Of a DNA stretch of 64,000 nucleotides, positions 45,990 through 57,120 are shown one piece after another; position 1 is the stretch's first letter, and the number at the start of each line of letters is the position of its first letter. The stretch comes from Nematostella vectensis (Eukaryota; Cnidaria; Anthozoa; Actiniaria; Edwardsiidae), in NCBI RefSeq assembly GCF_932526225.1, contig NC_064041.1, positions 7,934,313 to 7,998,312 of the forward strand. The letters run 5' to 3'. The translations under genes and the position numbers were made by a program. The notes under the pieces are model-generated. The model was not told where the DNA came from. It made no database searches and saw only the letters and a program-made list of their open reading frames with translations.

Positions 45990-47081
45990 TTACAGAGAGG
46001 TGGTGACGGGGCAAGATGATAACGACGGGACCTCTGCTTGAGAGCTTTCCTGGCAAATGTCGCGGTTCAGTACAGCTCTAGAAGTGTTTTCTTGTGGGTT
46101 CTTGGTCCTGGCCACACATTTCCTTCGGACAACGATTGGGCCAGGACAAACATCGCGGCTCAGTACAACTCTAGAAGGAGTGTCTTGAAGGTTGTTGGTT
46201 CTGGCAACACGTCCGCCTCTTACCACAAATGGACCATTTGTTGGGTGCAACTGAACACGTGAACAACACAAGAACTTAACGAGAGCCTTTTTAAAGCCGT
46301 CTATTCTGAGTGTATAAACCACAGGGTTAACCAGTGAGTTAGCGAACCTTATACAGTAGCAAGCTAGCACCACATATGCTTCTGTGTTTCTGAAATCATT
46401 AATAAATACCGCAGTGGGGACGAAACAAAAATATGAGAGGAAAGTTGCGGTGACCAGGGTCTTGGCCATGTTTCTCTCTCGTTGTTGTGTCTGGGGTAAT
46501 GCCTGGAGCCCGTGCTGTCTGTTCTGCAGTTTGAACTTGACAAAGATAGCAGCATAGCAAAGACAGATAACGGGAAGTGTACAAGCGATCAAGTATTTAA
46601 CGAAGATACTAAACATGTCAACAGAAATAAGCAGGGCTACAATAGCAGAGGAGAAACATAACAATTGGAACGCAAAACAAAAATAGTACGGGTACATTCT
46701 TGAGACAAGATAACGAAATGGGAACATCGTAGCGAAAAACCGCTCAATGGCAATGATCAAAAGACCAAGTCCTGAACTCACTGTAGCATATACCTGAAAG
46801 GCACTACACGCGAATGAGTCTGGTACTTGGTGCGCTAACACTTCGCGCGTGTCGTGTCCGAGTGCTATGAAGACGGCCAGGCAAATCGCCGCTATCCCAA
46901 CTAGCGCATCGGCCAGCGCTAAGCTCGCGATGAAGTAAGCACTGCGCTTACGGAGAGTTCTGTTCGTAATAAACACAATGAGTGTTAGGACATTTGCCAC
47001 AGCCGCAAGGGTACCCTCGCCCAAGAACACAGCGATAGCAATGGTGTTAGTGTTGGGCTTCCCACTCGTTGTTCCTGACAT
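45990..47081 (-). CDS. Intronless class A GPCR, copy B
   Basis: 363 residues, collinear with copy A. The frame is open ten codons further upstream (to 47111), but the ATG at 47081, which gives MSGTTSGKPNTNTIAIAV, is the shared start. It has LALAD in TM2, ERFFATMFPFRY after TM3, a C-rich TM6, NSLVNPVVY in TM7 (complete NPxxY), helix 8 FKKALVKF and LCC. Two C-tail repeat units (GPFVVRGGRVARTNN.. and GPIVVRRKCVARTKN..) are present. A minus-strand AATAAA at 45943-45938 lies about 47 bases past the stop. No inactivating change is seen, so this is the copy most likely to be functional. Ligand and G protein are unknown. Confidence 0.9.
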   Translation of the reverse strand: MSGTTSGKPNTNTIAIAVFLGEGTLAAVANVLTLIVFITNRTLRKRSAYFIASLALADALVGIAAICLAVFIALGHDTREVLAHQVPDSFACSAFQVYATVSSGLGLLIIAIERFFATMFPFRYLVSRMYPYYFCFAFQLLCFSSAIVALLISVDMFSIFVKYLIACTLPVICLCYAAIFVKFKLQNRQHGLQALPQTQQRERNMAKTLVTATFLSYFCFVPTAVFINDFRNTEAYVVLACYCIRFANSLVNPVVYTLRIDGFKKALVKFLCCSRVQLHPTNGPFVVRGGRVARTNNLQDTPSRVVLSRDVCPGPIVVRRKCVARTKNPQENTSRAVLNRDICQESSQAEVPSLSSCPVTTSL

Positions 47082-49317
47082 CGCGGCTAGTGTTTTTGGC
47101 TGAAGCCCCACAGTGCTAGTACTAGTTATAAGCGAAATCTATCGCCGTTACGCCCCCTTAGTAACCCAGGTGGCTTGTTTGCTTGCATGCGTGTCCCGTT
47201 AAGTACTGTTTTTCGTAATTATTTCATGTGTGCCCCTTAGGAAGACCCAATAGGAGTAAAGAGGAAGTGAAACTTGATCATTCTCTCTCCTGTTTTTTTA
47301 AGAAAAGTAAATAAATCTTATAATAACGTTACACGGTGAAATTATTACCATTGATGTTTCTATGTTTTTCTTTAAGTAACTCAATGGTAAATTTGACTCA
47401 AGTCTGAAACGACGATTGGAAAAAAAGTATTCATTTCATAGGTATTCTTTGATAGCTCAGTATTTTAAGATATTGCTGATAAAAAAAATTAAATTTCACA
47501 GACAATCGAGTTTGTGCTATTCTCGTCATTTCGTTCTCGTGATTGCAAGTGTGTTGACAAGTGCACTTCTATCGTGATCAATGGAACGTTTTCGCTAAAT
47601 GAGTAGTATTCAACATGTATCTCGGGAATATCTCGTTCGAAAACACGACAATACGAATATCATAAAGCTTTTAATTTCGCAATGTTTTGGGATACCTTAT
47701 AAAGTTCCGTATGTTGAGTCCACCGCAATCTGAACGGACTAAAGCGATTTGCTAATGGTAGCTATCGGAGTATTCAAAGAAAGGGTTGAAGGAAAACCCT
47801 CGAAAGCCAAACAATGAAAGGAGGCAGAGCCATTTTACATTAGTGCTAACATTATTAAAGTTTAAGGTCATTCAATTCTGTTTTCACCGGCTTGATCAAT
47901 GGGAAAAACTACAATAATGTTCTAATGAATCTTACCTCGGTCACTCACGCATCTTGGACCAGTTGGGGACAGAATTGTGAGAAAAAAAGTCAGTGATTAA
48001 GTATTCCGGAAACTGTATTCTGTGTCCTCAACAGACTGTTCTCAACATAAAAAAACAGCGTTTTCAGTTGAAAATATTTTTCGTGCACTGAACTCGTATA
48101 CCTTGTGCCATCCATTTCTTTTTCTTTGGCGAGGAGGATAATTGAATAACTAGTTTTGCTACACCGTATAATGATATCAGGGTTTGGACTAGCGACAAAA
48201 ATTAACTGACTTAAAAAGTAACTGACTACCGACAAAACATGATAAAAACTAGTGACTAGGGACAAAAAATATTTGCCGACTACCGACATTTTATCATTTC
48301 CGGTATGTTTACTCTTTACTTCCCTCGTCAATCTAATTAAATTCGGTCATTTCAGAATCTGCACTATGTTTTTCCTGTTGCATAAAACTTTTCAGTCTAT
48401 TATTAATCCATAATAAATTTATTACCAATAAGTTGTTAATTACTAATCAATCTTAAATAATGTTTAATCTTGTTTATACATGAAATCTGGTACAAGAGCG
48501 GTTACAAACTTAGATTCACCGACTACGGAAAAATTATGTAAATTTTTACTCACTTCCAACATGCAGACCCCCCATCCAGACCCTGTGATATCCTTCTCGA
48601 ACAAATAATTATTGTTATTATTTATTATTTATTATTTATTGATTATTTTATTTTGTGGGTAATTGAAAAACTCGTTTTGCTACCTCATAATGATATCCTT
48701 TGGTTTGAAGAAAAAAACCTCCCATTTTGAGGTTTGACATGAATTATATTTTATGCAAAAAGTCGCCCGTCACATTTGGATGATCATAAAAAAATATTTC
48801 ATACGTTTTAACATCATGCTGAAAAAAAGCTTTGTGTCGTATTTAACCATTAATTCGCCTTAATAATTGAATAACTCGTTTTGCAACCTATAATGATATC
48901 CTTTTTGAATCTTTGATAAATTGTTATTGTTGTTATGTCATTTCCAAATTAGAATCTGTCCAAACCGCATGTCATTGGAGAGTGGGAAGCAAATACAAGA
49001 ACCATGTTTCTATAAATTAAAGCAAGATGAGTACGAATGTAAAAACTTATGTTCCACAATCACTGCCGTTGAAGGCCTCGAAATATGTTTTTTTTTTTTT
49101 GGGGGTGGGGGGAGAAAATATTAGGGACACAGCCGCACCCCTACTGATCATATCATTGTTTTGAAACATTGAGAGGAAATGTGTCCCCAGAGCCCCACCC
49201 CCTACTACGGCCCTGAAAATAAAGACTGATTTGATCTTGCGGCGTCTTATTTATTCTGGACATTTCATTTGATACATGGTTCCAAGGCAGTTGGAATGTT
49301 ACTTCGGCCCTCCGCCT
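47082..49317. other. 5' flank of GPCR B and satellite-free intergenic stretch
   Basis: 47082-48240 matches the flank of copy A. 48240-48920 is A/T-rich (att-rich tract 48600-48660) and unique in this window. 48920-49317 is a diverged copy of the GPCR 3' flank (agtgggaagcaaatacaa, gtcttatttattctggacat) without adjoining satellite. Confidence 0.7.
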
Positions 49318-50010
49318 TTAGAGAGAGGTGGTGACGGGGCAAGATGATAAGGAGACCTCTTCTTGAGAGCTTTTCATGCAAATGTCGCGGTTCAGTACAG
49401 CTCTAGAAGTGTTTTCTTGTGGGTTCTTGGTCCTGGCGACACGTTCGCCTCTTACCACAAATGGACCATTTGTTGGGTGCAACTGAACACGTGAACAACA
49501 CAAGAACTTAACGAGAGCCTTTTTAAAGCCGTCCATTCTGAGTGTATAAACCACAGGGTTAACCAGTGAGTTAGCGAACCTTATACAGTATCAACCTAGC
49601 ACCACATGGTGCCAAAATAGTATGGGTACATTCCTGCAACAAGATAACCAAATGGGAACATCGTCGCGAAGAACCGCTTAATGGTAATGATTAAAAGACC
49701 AAGTCCAGAACTCAGGCTAGCATATACCTGAAAGGCACTACACACGGTCTGATACCTGGTGACAGAGTCTGGTACTTGGTGCGCTAAACACTGCGCGCGT
49801 ATCGTGTCCGAGTGCTATGAAGACGGCCAGGCAAATCGCCGCTATCCCAACAAGCGCATCGGCCAGCGCTAAGCTTGCGATAGAGTAAGCACTGAGCTTA
49901 CGGAGAGTTCTGTTCGTAATAAACACAACGAGCGTTAGGACATTTGCCACAGCCGCAAGGGTACCTTCGCCCCAGATCACGGCGATAGCAATGGTGTTAG
50001 TGTTGGGCTT
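49318..50010 (-). pseudogene. GPCR pseudogene P3, internally deleted
   Basis: TM1-TM2 at 49980-49738 carries the shared loop-1 frameshift. TM3 and the start of TM4 follow down to about 49611. Then the sequence jumps directly to TM7 (SLVNPVVYTLRMDGFKK) at about 49610, so TM4-TM6 are deleted. The C-tail (49318-49500) has a single repeat unit that starts like unit 1 (GPFVVRGERVARTK) and ends like unit 2 (NPQENTSRAVLNRDIC). Confidence 0.85.
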
Positions 50011-50644
50011 TCCAAAATTCTCTCTCTACCCCTCAAGCTCATCTAAATATTTTTAAATTATAAAGTTCACCCAAACAAACCTAGAATATGCGTCGTGGAC
50101 GAATTGTTAAAAGGAAAGTCAGGGATAAAGTATCAAGGAACTGTATTCTGGGACCTCAACAGTCTGTTCTCAACATAAAAAGGCACCATCTCAAGTTGAA
50201 AAATATTTTCGTGCCCTGTACTCGTAACCTTTTTACATAATTCATTCTTCTTTATTTACCCCAAAAATAATAATGAAATAATATTTTGTACGTGGTATGT
50301 AATTAAATGGACTAGGGAAAGAAGATGTATGAAAATTTTTTAACCGTTTTTAAAGGTCATCGAATAATCTTCGACTAGCACTTCCGATGCGAGGACCGCT
50401 GTTTTTGTACGGAACTCAGTCATTTTAATTGCAAAAATTCGCACAGAGAGTATTTTATTTTTTTTTATGGCCTTTTTTGATCGTGAGCTTTAAGATAAAT
50501 TACGCAAGCCGTTTTCGGCAAGTGATATTAATCCCAAATTCTACTTGGAACCCATATTATAACATTTTTATGATATAAATACGCATAATTGAGAGAGCGA
50601 GTGCGTCCAAAATCGCAAAAGTACCATCTCCAAAACAAACCCCA
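50011..50644. other. Spacer between P3 and satellite block 3
   Basis: Third copy of the pseudogene-to-satellite spacer, the longest version, with the tttacataattcattcttctt stretch that is also present after P1. Confidence 0.8.
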
Positions 50645-52360
50645 TGATGTTACCCCTCCCAAACACACCCCACACAGGTATTCCTCCCAAACACACCCCA
50701 CAGAGGTACCCCTCCCAAACACACCGCACACAGGTACCCCACACAAACACACCCGACACAGGTACCCCTCCCAAACACACCCCACACAGGTACCCCTCCC
50801 AAACACACCCCACACAGGTTTCGCCTCCCAAACACACCCCACACAGGCACCCCTCCCAAACACACCCCACAGAGGTACCCCTCCCAAACACGACCCACAC
50901 AGGTTTCGCCTCCCAAACACACCCCACACAGGTACTCCTACCAAACGCACCCCACACAGGTTTCCCCTCCCAAACACACACCATACAGGTACCCCTCCCA
51001 AACACACCCCACAGAGGTACCCCTCCCAATCACACCCCAAAAAAGGCACCCCTCACAAACACACCCCACAGAGGTACCCCTCCAAAACACACCCCACACA
51101 GGTACCCCTCCCAAACACGCCCCACTCAGGTACCCCTCCCAAACACACCCCACACAGGTACCCCTCATAAACACACCCCACACAGGTACCCCTCACAAAC
51201 ACACACCATACATGTACCCCACACAAGCACACCCCACACAGATACCCCTCATAAACACACCCCACACAGGTACCCCTCACTAACACACCCCACACAGGTA
51301 CCCAACACAAGCACACCCCACACAGGTACCCCTCACAAACACACCCCACACATATATCCTCAAAAACACACCCAACACAGGTACCCCTCCCAAACACACC
51401 CCACACAGTTACCCCTTAAAAAACACACAGGACACAGCTACCCCTCCCAAACACACCCCACACAGTTACCCCTCACAAACACGCCCCACACAGGTACCCC
51501 TCACAAACACACCCCAAACAGGTTTCCCCTTTCAAACACTACCAAAACAGTTACCCCTCCCAAACACACCCTACACAGGTTTCCCCTCCCAAACACATCC
51601 CACACAGGTACCCCTCCCAAACACGCCCCACACAGGTACCCCTCATAAACACACCCCACACAGGTTCCCCACACAAACACACCTCACACAGTTACCCCTA
51701 ACAAACACACCCCAAACAGGTTTCCCCTCCCAAACACTACCCACACAGTTACCCCTCCCAAACACACCCCACACAGGTTTCCCCTCCCAAACACACCCCA
51801 CACAGGTACCCCTCCCAAACACACCCCACACAGGTACCCCTCCCAAACACACCTCACACAGGTACCCCTCCCAAACACACCCCACACAGGTACCCTTCCC
51901 AAACACACCCCACACAGGTACCCCTCCCAAACACACCCTACAAAGGTTTCGCCTCCCAAACACACCCAACACAGGTACCCTTCTCAAACAAACCCCACAC
52001 AGGTACCCCTCCCAAACACACCTCACACAGGTTCCCCTCACAAACACACCTCACACAGTTAACCCTCCCAAACACTATCCACACAGTTACCCCACACAGG
52101 TACCCCTCATAAACACACCCCACACAGGTTCCCCTCACAAACACATCTCACACAGTTACCCCTCACAAACACACCTCACACAGGTACCCCTCACAAACAC
52201 ACCTCACACAGGTACCCCTCACAAACACACCCGACACAGGTACCCCTCAAATACACACCCGACACAGGTTTCCCTTAAAAACGCACCCCACACAGGTACC
52301 CTTCACAAACACACCCAACACAGGTACCCCACACAAGCACACCCCACACAGTTACCCCAC
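50645..52360. repeat. 28-bp satellite, block 3, interrupted by a transposon
   Basis: About 61 copies of the 28-bp unit up to the TTAA at 52361. The same block resumes at 55569. The last roughly 400 bases match 58345-58745 closely. Open frames here are repeat artefacts. Confidence 0.95.
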
Positions 52361-52364
52361 TTAA

Positions 52365-55300
52365 GGCGGGGGTCTACCTGAACTCATAGCAAATTGAGTG
52401 GTGTTGCAAAAAAAATCACAACTGTCAAAGTTTTCATCATAACTATAGCAAACCATATATCATTGGAAAGGTTATGAGATGACGATTCTGATTTTATATT
52501 TTATTCCGTGAAATATGACAATGTAATTTGATACCAGGCTTTCAAAAAGACACATGTTGAGTAAGGAGAGTTTTTATTTAAGAAAAAATAACTCCTTGCA
52601 GATTGAATGGAATTTCGATTTTTCTTCATTGTACTATTGCTAGAACACTAATAATTAAAATGAGTTGAGGAAATTTTGGAATTCCAAAAAATAAGCCAAT
52701 AGAAGTCATTTAAATTTGCATAATAGGAAAATTGACTTCATCAGTCCATAACTTTCTTTTAAAAAATTAAAGAGGAAATCCCTCAACTCATTTTAATCAC
52801 CTCAGTTATATCTATCAATGCTGAAAGTTTGAGGTCAATTGAACAAATTCTTGAAGAGATATCTTTTCTTGAAGCCCGAAAAGCAAAAATTCGGGAAAAT
52901 GCCTTTAAAGTTGACAATAATCACAAAAACGCTGTTTCTTATCATATAAGCAATGTTCTTGAAAATATTTTAGCTAAAATGCTCCAGACTCGTAAGTAAC
53001 ACCCTCAGCACTCCTTAGAGCCTCCTCCCTGCGTACTCTGCGCATCTGGGTGGCCTGTCTTTTCTTCTTTGCCTTTTCAGACACTTGCCTGTCTGCTTTC
53101 TGCACCCGCTTTCTGATCCCTGCTTTGTATGGCTGCCAGCAGGAATCAAAAGACTCTCCATCACTTTCTCCCTACTAGCAGCCCCCCCATGAAAATGGCA
53201 GACAGCAGATGCTGCTGCAAATCGCACCACCTTTGGGCCATGGTGCTTGTGTTTTGGGCATCGGGCCCAAACCAACGAATTAATACATTCGTTAGGGTTC
53301 TGTGTCTTTCCACGAACACATCTCTTCAGTAAATCAGTCTCACTCAAGCTCATGTATACTGGCCGCAGTACCTCTAGAAAAACCTCAGGTAAGCAGTCTG
53401 CTGAGTCGTAACTGGAGGTACCGGTGGCTTCGTCCTGTTGGAACTTACACCAGGAATTTGCCCCTTTTGGGCAGTAGCGATGCTGTTTTTGAAGATCTGG
53501 CACCCCAATATTGTGGTGTAGAGATGCAATTATATTCTTTTTCATCGCATATACTGCCACATCAATGTCTCTTTCTGTGGGATTGGTATCTTGCACAGTG
53601 TTCTGGCGAATTGCCAGACCATACTCCTTTTGGAGTTTTTTTTATCTTGGCCTCTGTGAGGCGGCCACGGCCACCAATCGTATGGCCATCATCTAGCTTC
53701 CCTTTTCTCCTACTCTTCAACTGGAGCAACCGCTTTCCCATCCTTTTTTGCACGTGCCCCACACAGTCTAATTTTTCCACCCTACATTCATCGTAAATGT
53801 CTTGGACAGAGTTGTGTGATTTACTGTCCCCATCGCAAATCATCCACTTGTACCTGATGTTGTAGCGTTCCATGGATCTACTCCAGAGCACAACAGCACC
53901 CTCTGCCTCCATGGCAGGAGAACTTCCAACAAAGTTTATGTCACATGCACCTGAAGCCACATGTTCTAGTATCCAATCCTCAAACTTTCCATCATCAGAA
54001 ATTTTGCCTCTGTTTATGGTACATGTCTGGCATTGTTTGGAGAGGACATGGTAGTCTAGGACCTCTCCAGTGTCTATAGAAATAGCAAAAACCACTCCAG
54101 TGAGTGATGTGAAGCCTCTCTTGGCCCAGGTTCCATCAAAACTGACAGCCACGTCAAGAAGCTCAAACTCCTTGCCATCATCTCCCATCAGCTTCTGACG
54201 CAGTCTTTTTGCGGCCGAACACATTTCACGTCTTCCCTCCTCTTCCTGAGCATTGACAATTATGTCCAATTGTTTGTAATATGCTGCTTTGCTAACGCAT
54301 GGCATATTCATGACTCTGCAAAATGAAGCAAGTCCCTCATATCCATTTCCACTTTCCAGGGAGTGGTACACTACTCGCCGGTTGACATCGAAAGACTTGC
54401 CTCTTTGGTGGATTTGACTTGATGTTGTCAGAGTTTCAGTTTCATGACAGGAACTGCACTTAACCTCGAAAGAGGATTTCAGCCCTGCCCTTGCTGAAGT
54501 AGTTTCTTTTATTTCAAGTTTACCTGCAATAAAACAAACACTTAGAATCGCTAGCTAATGAATCAGCCATTGATTCAAACAGAATAATTGTTACTTATAA
54601 TATGAGTCTTACAGTCCCGCTGAGTTCAAGAAATCATAAGGTCACGTATTCTGTGTATATAGTAATTTCCAAATCTGAGACCAATCATATAAACTAAATC
54701 ACTATATTGAGTTTATCAGCGAAAACAAAATGATGTTATTTTTCAAAATACTCACCTTCTTCGCATCTATGAACATCGGAAAGATATGAAGAGAGGCATC
54801 CCAAGTCCACGACTCGATATTCGCAGGCTTCAGCATCATCACCAGATACCTCCTCGTGGTCTGAGTCAAATTTTGAAAGGCTTTGATCGTCCGAAGAAAA
54901 CTCTCCGTCAAAGCTTTCATTGTAGCCATGGTCGCTAAGCTTCTTTCTAGAAGCACTTGCTGGAGCTTGTTCACTGTGATCTGGAGTATAATCTGCCGAT
55001 CGAGAGTGTGAGGGTCCTGGTTCTTCGACGAGGCCACGAGTTGTTTGAGAGCTTTCATCTCTGTCTGAGCGGTTCAGCTCCTGTTTTTGCTTGCCGTAAA
55101 ACACGCGTTTTCTTTTCTTTCGGTACGTCGAAGAGTCTTTTTCTCCGACCATTATTTTTCAAGGTCTTTTAAAGAGTTGATATGAGTTGTATATAGCTTT
55201 GAGGATCGCGGTTCGATAAGTTTAGAAGTTTTGCTGGATTTTGCACATATATATCCCATAATAGTTGTGTATTTTGCTGTCAACCGCTGGACAGTTGTTT

Positions 55301-55564
55301 CAAGAGAGATTTGAGGAGATTTGTATGGCGATTGGGCCCCATTGGAGTAGAAAAAATGCGCCGAATTCAAAAGAAACAGTAATCGTTGCCATGGCAACGT
55401 GATCTTCAAACTTGACACAACTTTTTAAAAGCGCTCGGGCTTATCGAAAAAGAGTCAGGACAGTTGTAAGACAACATTGAATTGATAAAGGAATAGCCGA
55501 ATATGATATTTATCGAAAAAAATTTTTTTTGATGTCTGTAGTGAGTTTCAGGTAGACCCCCGCC
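52365..55564. mobile_element. Kolobok-like DNA transposon, 3200 bp, TTAA target duplication
   Basis: Termini GGCGGGGGTCTACCTGAA (left) and the inverted TTCAGGTAGACCCCCGCC (right) match perfectly for 18 bases, then continue as actca after one indel. TTAA flanks both sides (52361-52364 and 55565-55568). A duplicated copy of the surrounding satellite (58741-58760, ccacTTAAgcacacc) has a single TTAA and no element. It encodes one two-exon transposase on the minus strand. The terminal G/C is ambiguous because CTTAAG is palindromic, so 6-bp duplication boundaries are also formally possible. Superfamily: TTAA plus a Mutator-type transposase domain fits Kolobok; piggyBac is unlikely from the protein. 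Confidence 0.9.
53015..55152 (-). CDS. Transposase of the Kolobok-like element, two exons, one frameshift
   Basis: Exon 1 is 55152-54756 (ATG start, MVGEKDSSTYRKKRKRVF, Ser/Asp-rich; donor G|gtgagt, phase 1). Exon 2 begins at 54523 after acceptor ttttattgcag and runs to 53015. Exon 2 has a CxxC pair (KCSSCHET), then FDVNRRVVYHSLESGNGYEG, then the catalytic region: VAVSFDGTWAKRGFTSLTGV (first Asp), VLDYHVLSKQCQTC, KWMICDGDSKSH (second Asp), and later GVPDLQKQHRYCPKG. This is the order seen in proteins annotated as 'Mutator-like transposase domain'. The frame shifts once in a run of eight A on the coding strand (53637-53644); seven would restore a continuous frame of about 634 residues. A minus-strand AATAAA lies at 52578-52573. 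It cuts and pastes the element's own termini in the nucleus. Confidence 0.85.
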
Positions 55565-55568
55565 TTAA

Positions 55569-56018
55569 GCACACCCCACACAGGTACCCCTCATAAACAC
55601 GCCCCACACAGGTATCCTTCAAAAACGCACCCCACACAGGTACCCCTCACAAACACACCCAACACATGAAACGTCACAAACACACCCCACACAGGTACCC
55701 CACACAAGTACACCCCACACAAGTACTCCTCATAAACACGCCCCACACAGGTACCCCTAACAAACATGCCCCACACAGGTATCCCTTACAAACACACCCC
55801 ACACAGGTATCCCAAACAAGTACACCCCACACAGGTACCCCTCATAAACACACCCCACACAGTTACTCCTCAAAAACACTGCCCACACTGGTACCCCTCA
55901 CAAACACATCCCACACAGGTACCCCTCCCAAACACACCCCACACAGCTACCCCTTCCAAACACAACTCACACAGTCACACCTTAAAAACACTGCCCACAG
56001 AGGTACCCCTCACAAACA
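55569..56018. repeat. 28-bp satellite, block 3 continued
   Basis: Sixteen or so units right of the transposon up to the GPCR 3' flank (aatgttatttccaaaccagt). Identical to 58750-59199 over nearly its whole length. Confidence 0.95.
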
Positions 56019-56345
56019 CAATGTTATTTCCAAACCAGTGGGATTGGGAAGCAAATACAAATAGTCTGTTTCTATAAATTCAAGCAATATCAGTATGAAT
56101 GTCGAAACCTATGTTTAACAATAGAAACCTCTTTTTGGCTCTGGTGGGGTGGCGGGTGGTGGAGAAATATATCCGCCCCTTCTGGTCATTTTCTTAGAAG
56201 TTTTGAAAATATTAGGAGGAAAGCCGTCCCCAAAGCCCCCTTTCATTGCTACGGCCCTGACAATAAAGACTAATTTTCTCTTGCGACGTCATATTTATTT
56301 TTGAACATTTCATTTGATACATGTTTATACTTCGCCCCTCAGCCT

Positions 56346-57120
56346 TTACAGAGAGGTGGTGACGGGGCAAGATGATAACAACGGGACCTCTGCTTGAGAG
56401 CTTTCCTGGCAAATGTCGCGGTTCAGTACAGCTCTAGAAGTGTTTTCTTGTGGGTCCTTGGTCCTGGCCACACATTCCCTTGTGAACACGATTGGGCCAG
56501 GACAAACATCGCGGCTCAGTACAACTCTAGAAGGAGTGTCTTGAAGGTTGTCGGTTCTGGCGACAGGTTCGCCTCTTACCACAAATGGACCATTTGTTGG
56601 GTGCAACTGAACACGTGAACAACACAAGAACTTAACGAGAGCCTTTTTAAAGCCGTCCATTCTGAGTGTATAAACCACAGGGTTAACCAGTGAGTTAGCG
56701 CACCTTATACAGTAGCAAGCTAGCACCACATGGGCCTCGGTGTTTCTAAAATCAGTGACAAATATTACAGTCGGGACGCAACACAAAAGTGTAAGGGAAG
56801 TTGCGCTGACCAGGGTCTTGGCCATGTTTCTCTCTCGTTGTTGTGTCTGGGGTAATGCCTGGCGCCCGTGCTGTCTGTTCTGCAGTTTGAACTTTACAAA
56901 GATAGCAGCATAGCAAAGACAGATAACGGGAAGTGTACAAGCGATCAAGTATTTAACAAAGATATTAAACACGTTAACAGAAATAAGCAGGGCTACAATA
57001 GCAGAGGAGGAACATAACAATTGGAACGCAAAACCAAAATATTATGGGTACATTCTTGAGACACGATAACGAAAAGGGAGAAAAACCGCTCAATGGCAAT
57101 GATCAAAAGACCAAGTCCTG
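56346..57120 (-). pseudogene. GPCR copy C1, 5' truncated into satellite
   Basis: Carries TM4-TM7 and the C-tail with two repeat units, ending SSCPVTTSL as in A and B. Upstream of TM4 it has a premature TAA (57044-57042, where the duplicate at 60222 has TAC), and a 10-base deletion after FPFRY coding sequence. It then stops within TM3 at 57120, directly joined to satellite (ccaagtcctga|ggtacccctcc). TM1, TM2 and the start are missing, so it cannot make a receptor. Confidence 0.9.

Noticed and set aside
47082-47111. Ten-codon N-terminal extension of GPCR copy B
   Set aside because: It has no ATG and the corresponding region of copy A is not open. The shared ATG at 47081 is preferred.
52365-55564. 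piggyBac assignment for the TTAA element
   Set aside because: The protein has a CxxC-plus-VSFDGTW Mutator-type core rather than a piggyBac-type transposase, so Kolobok fits better.
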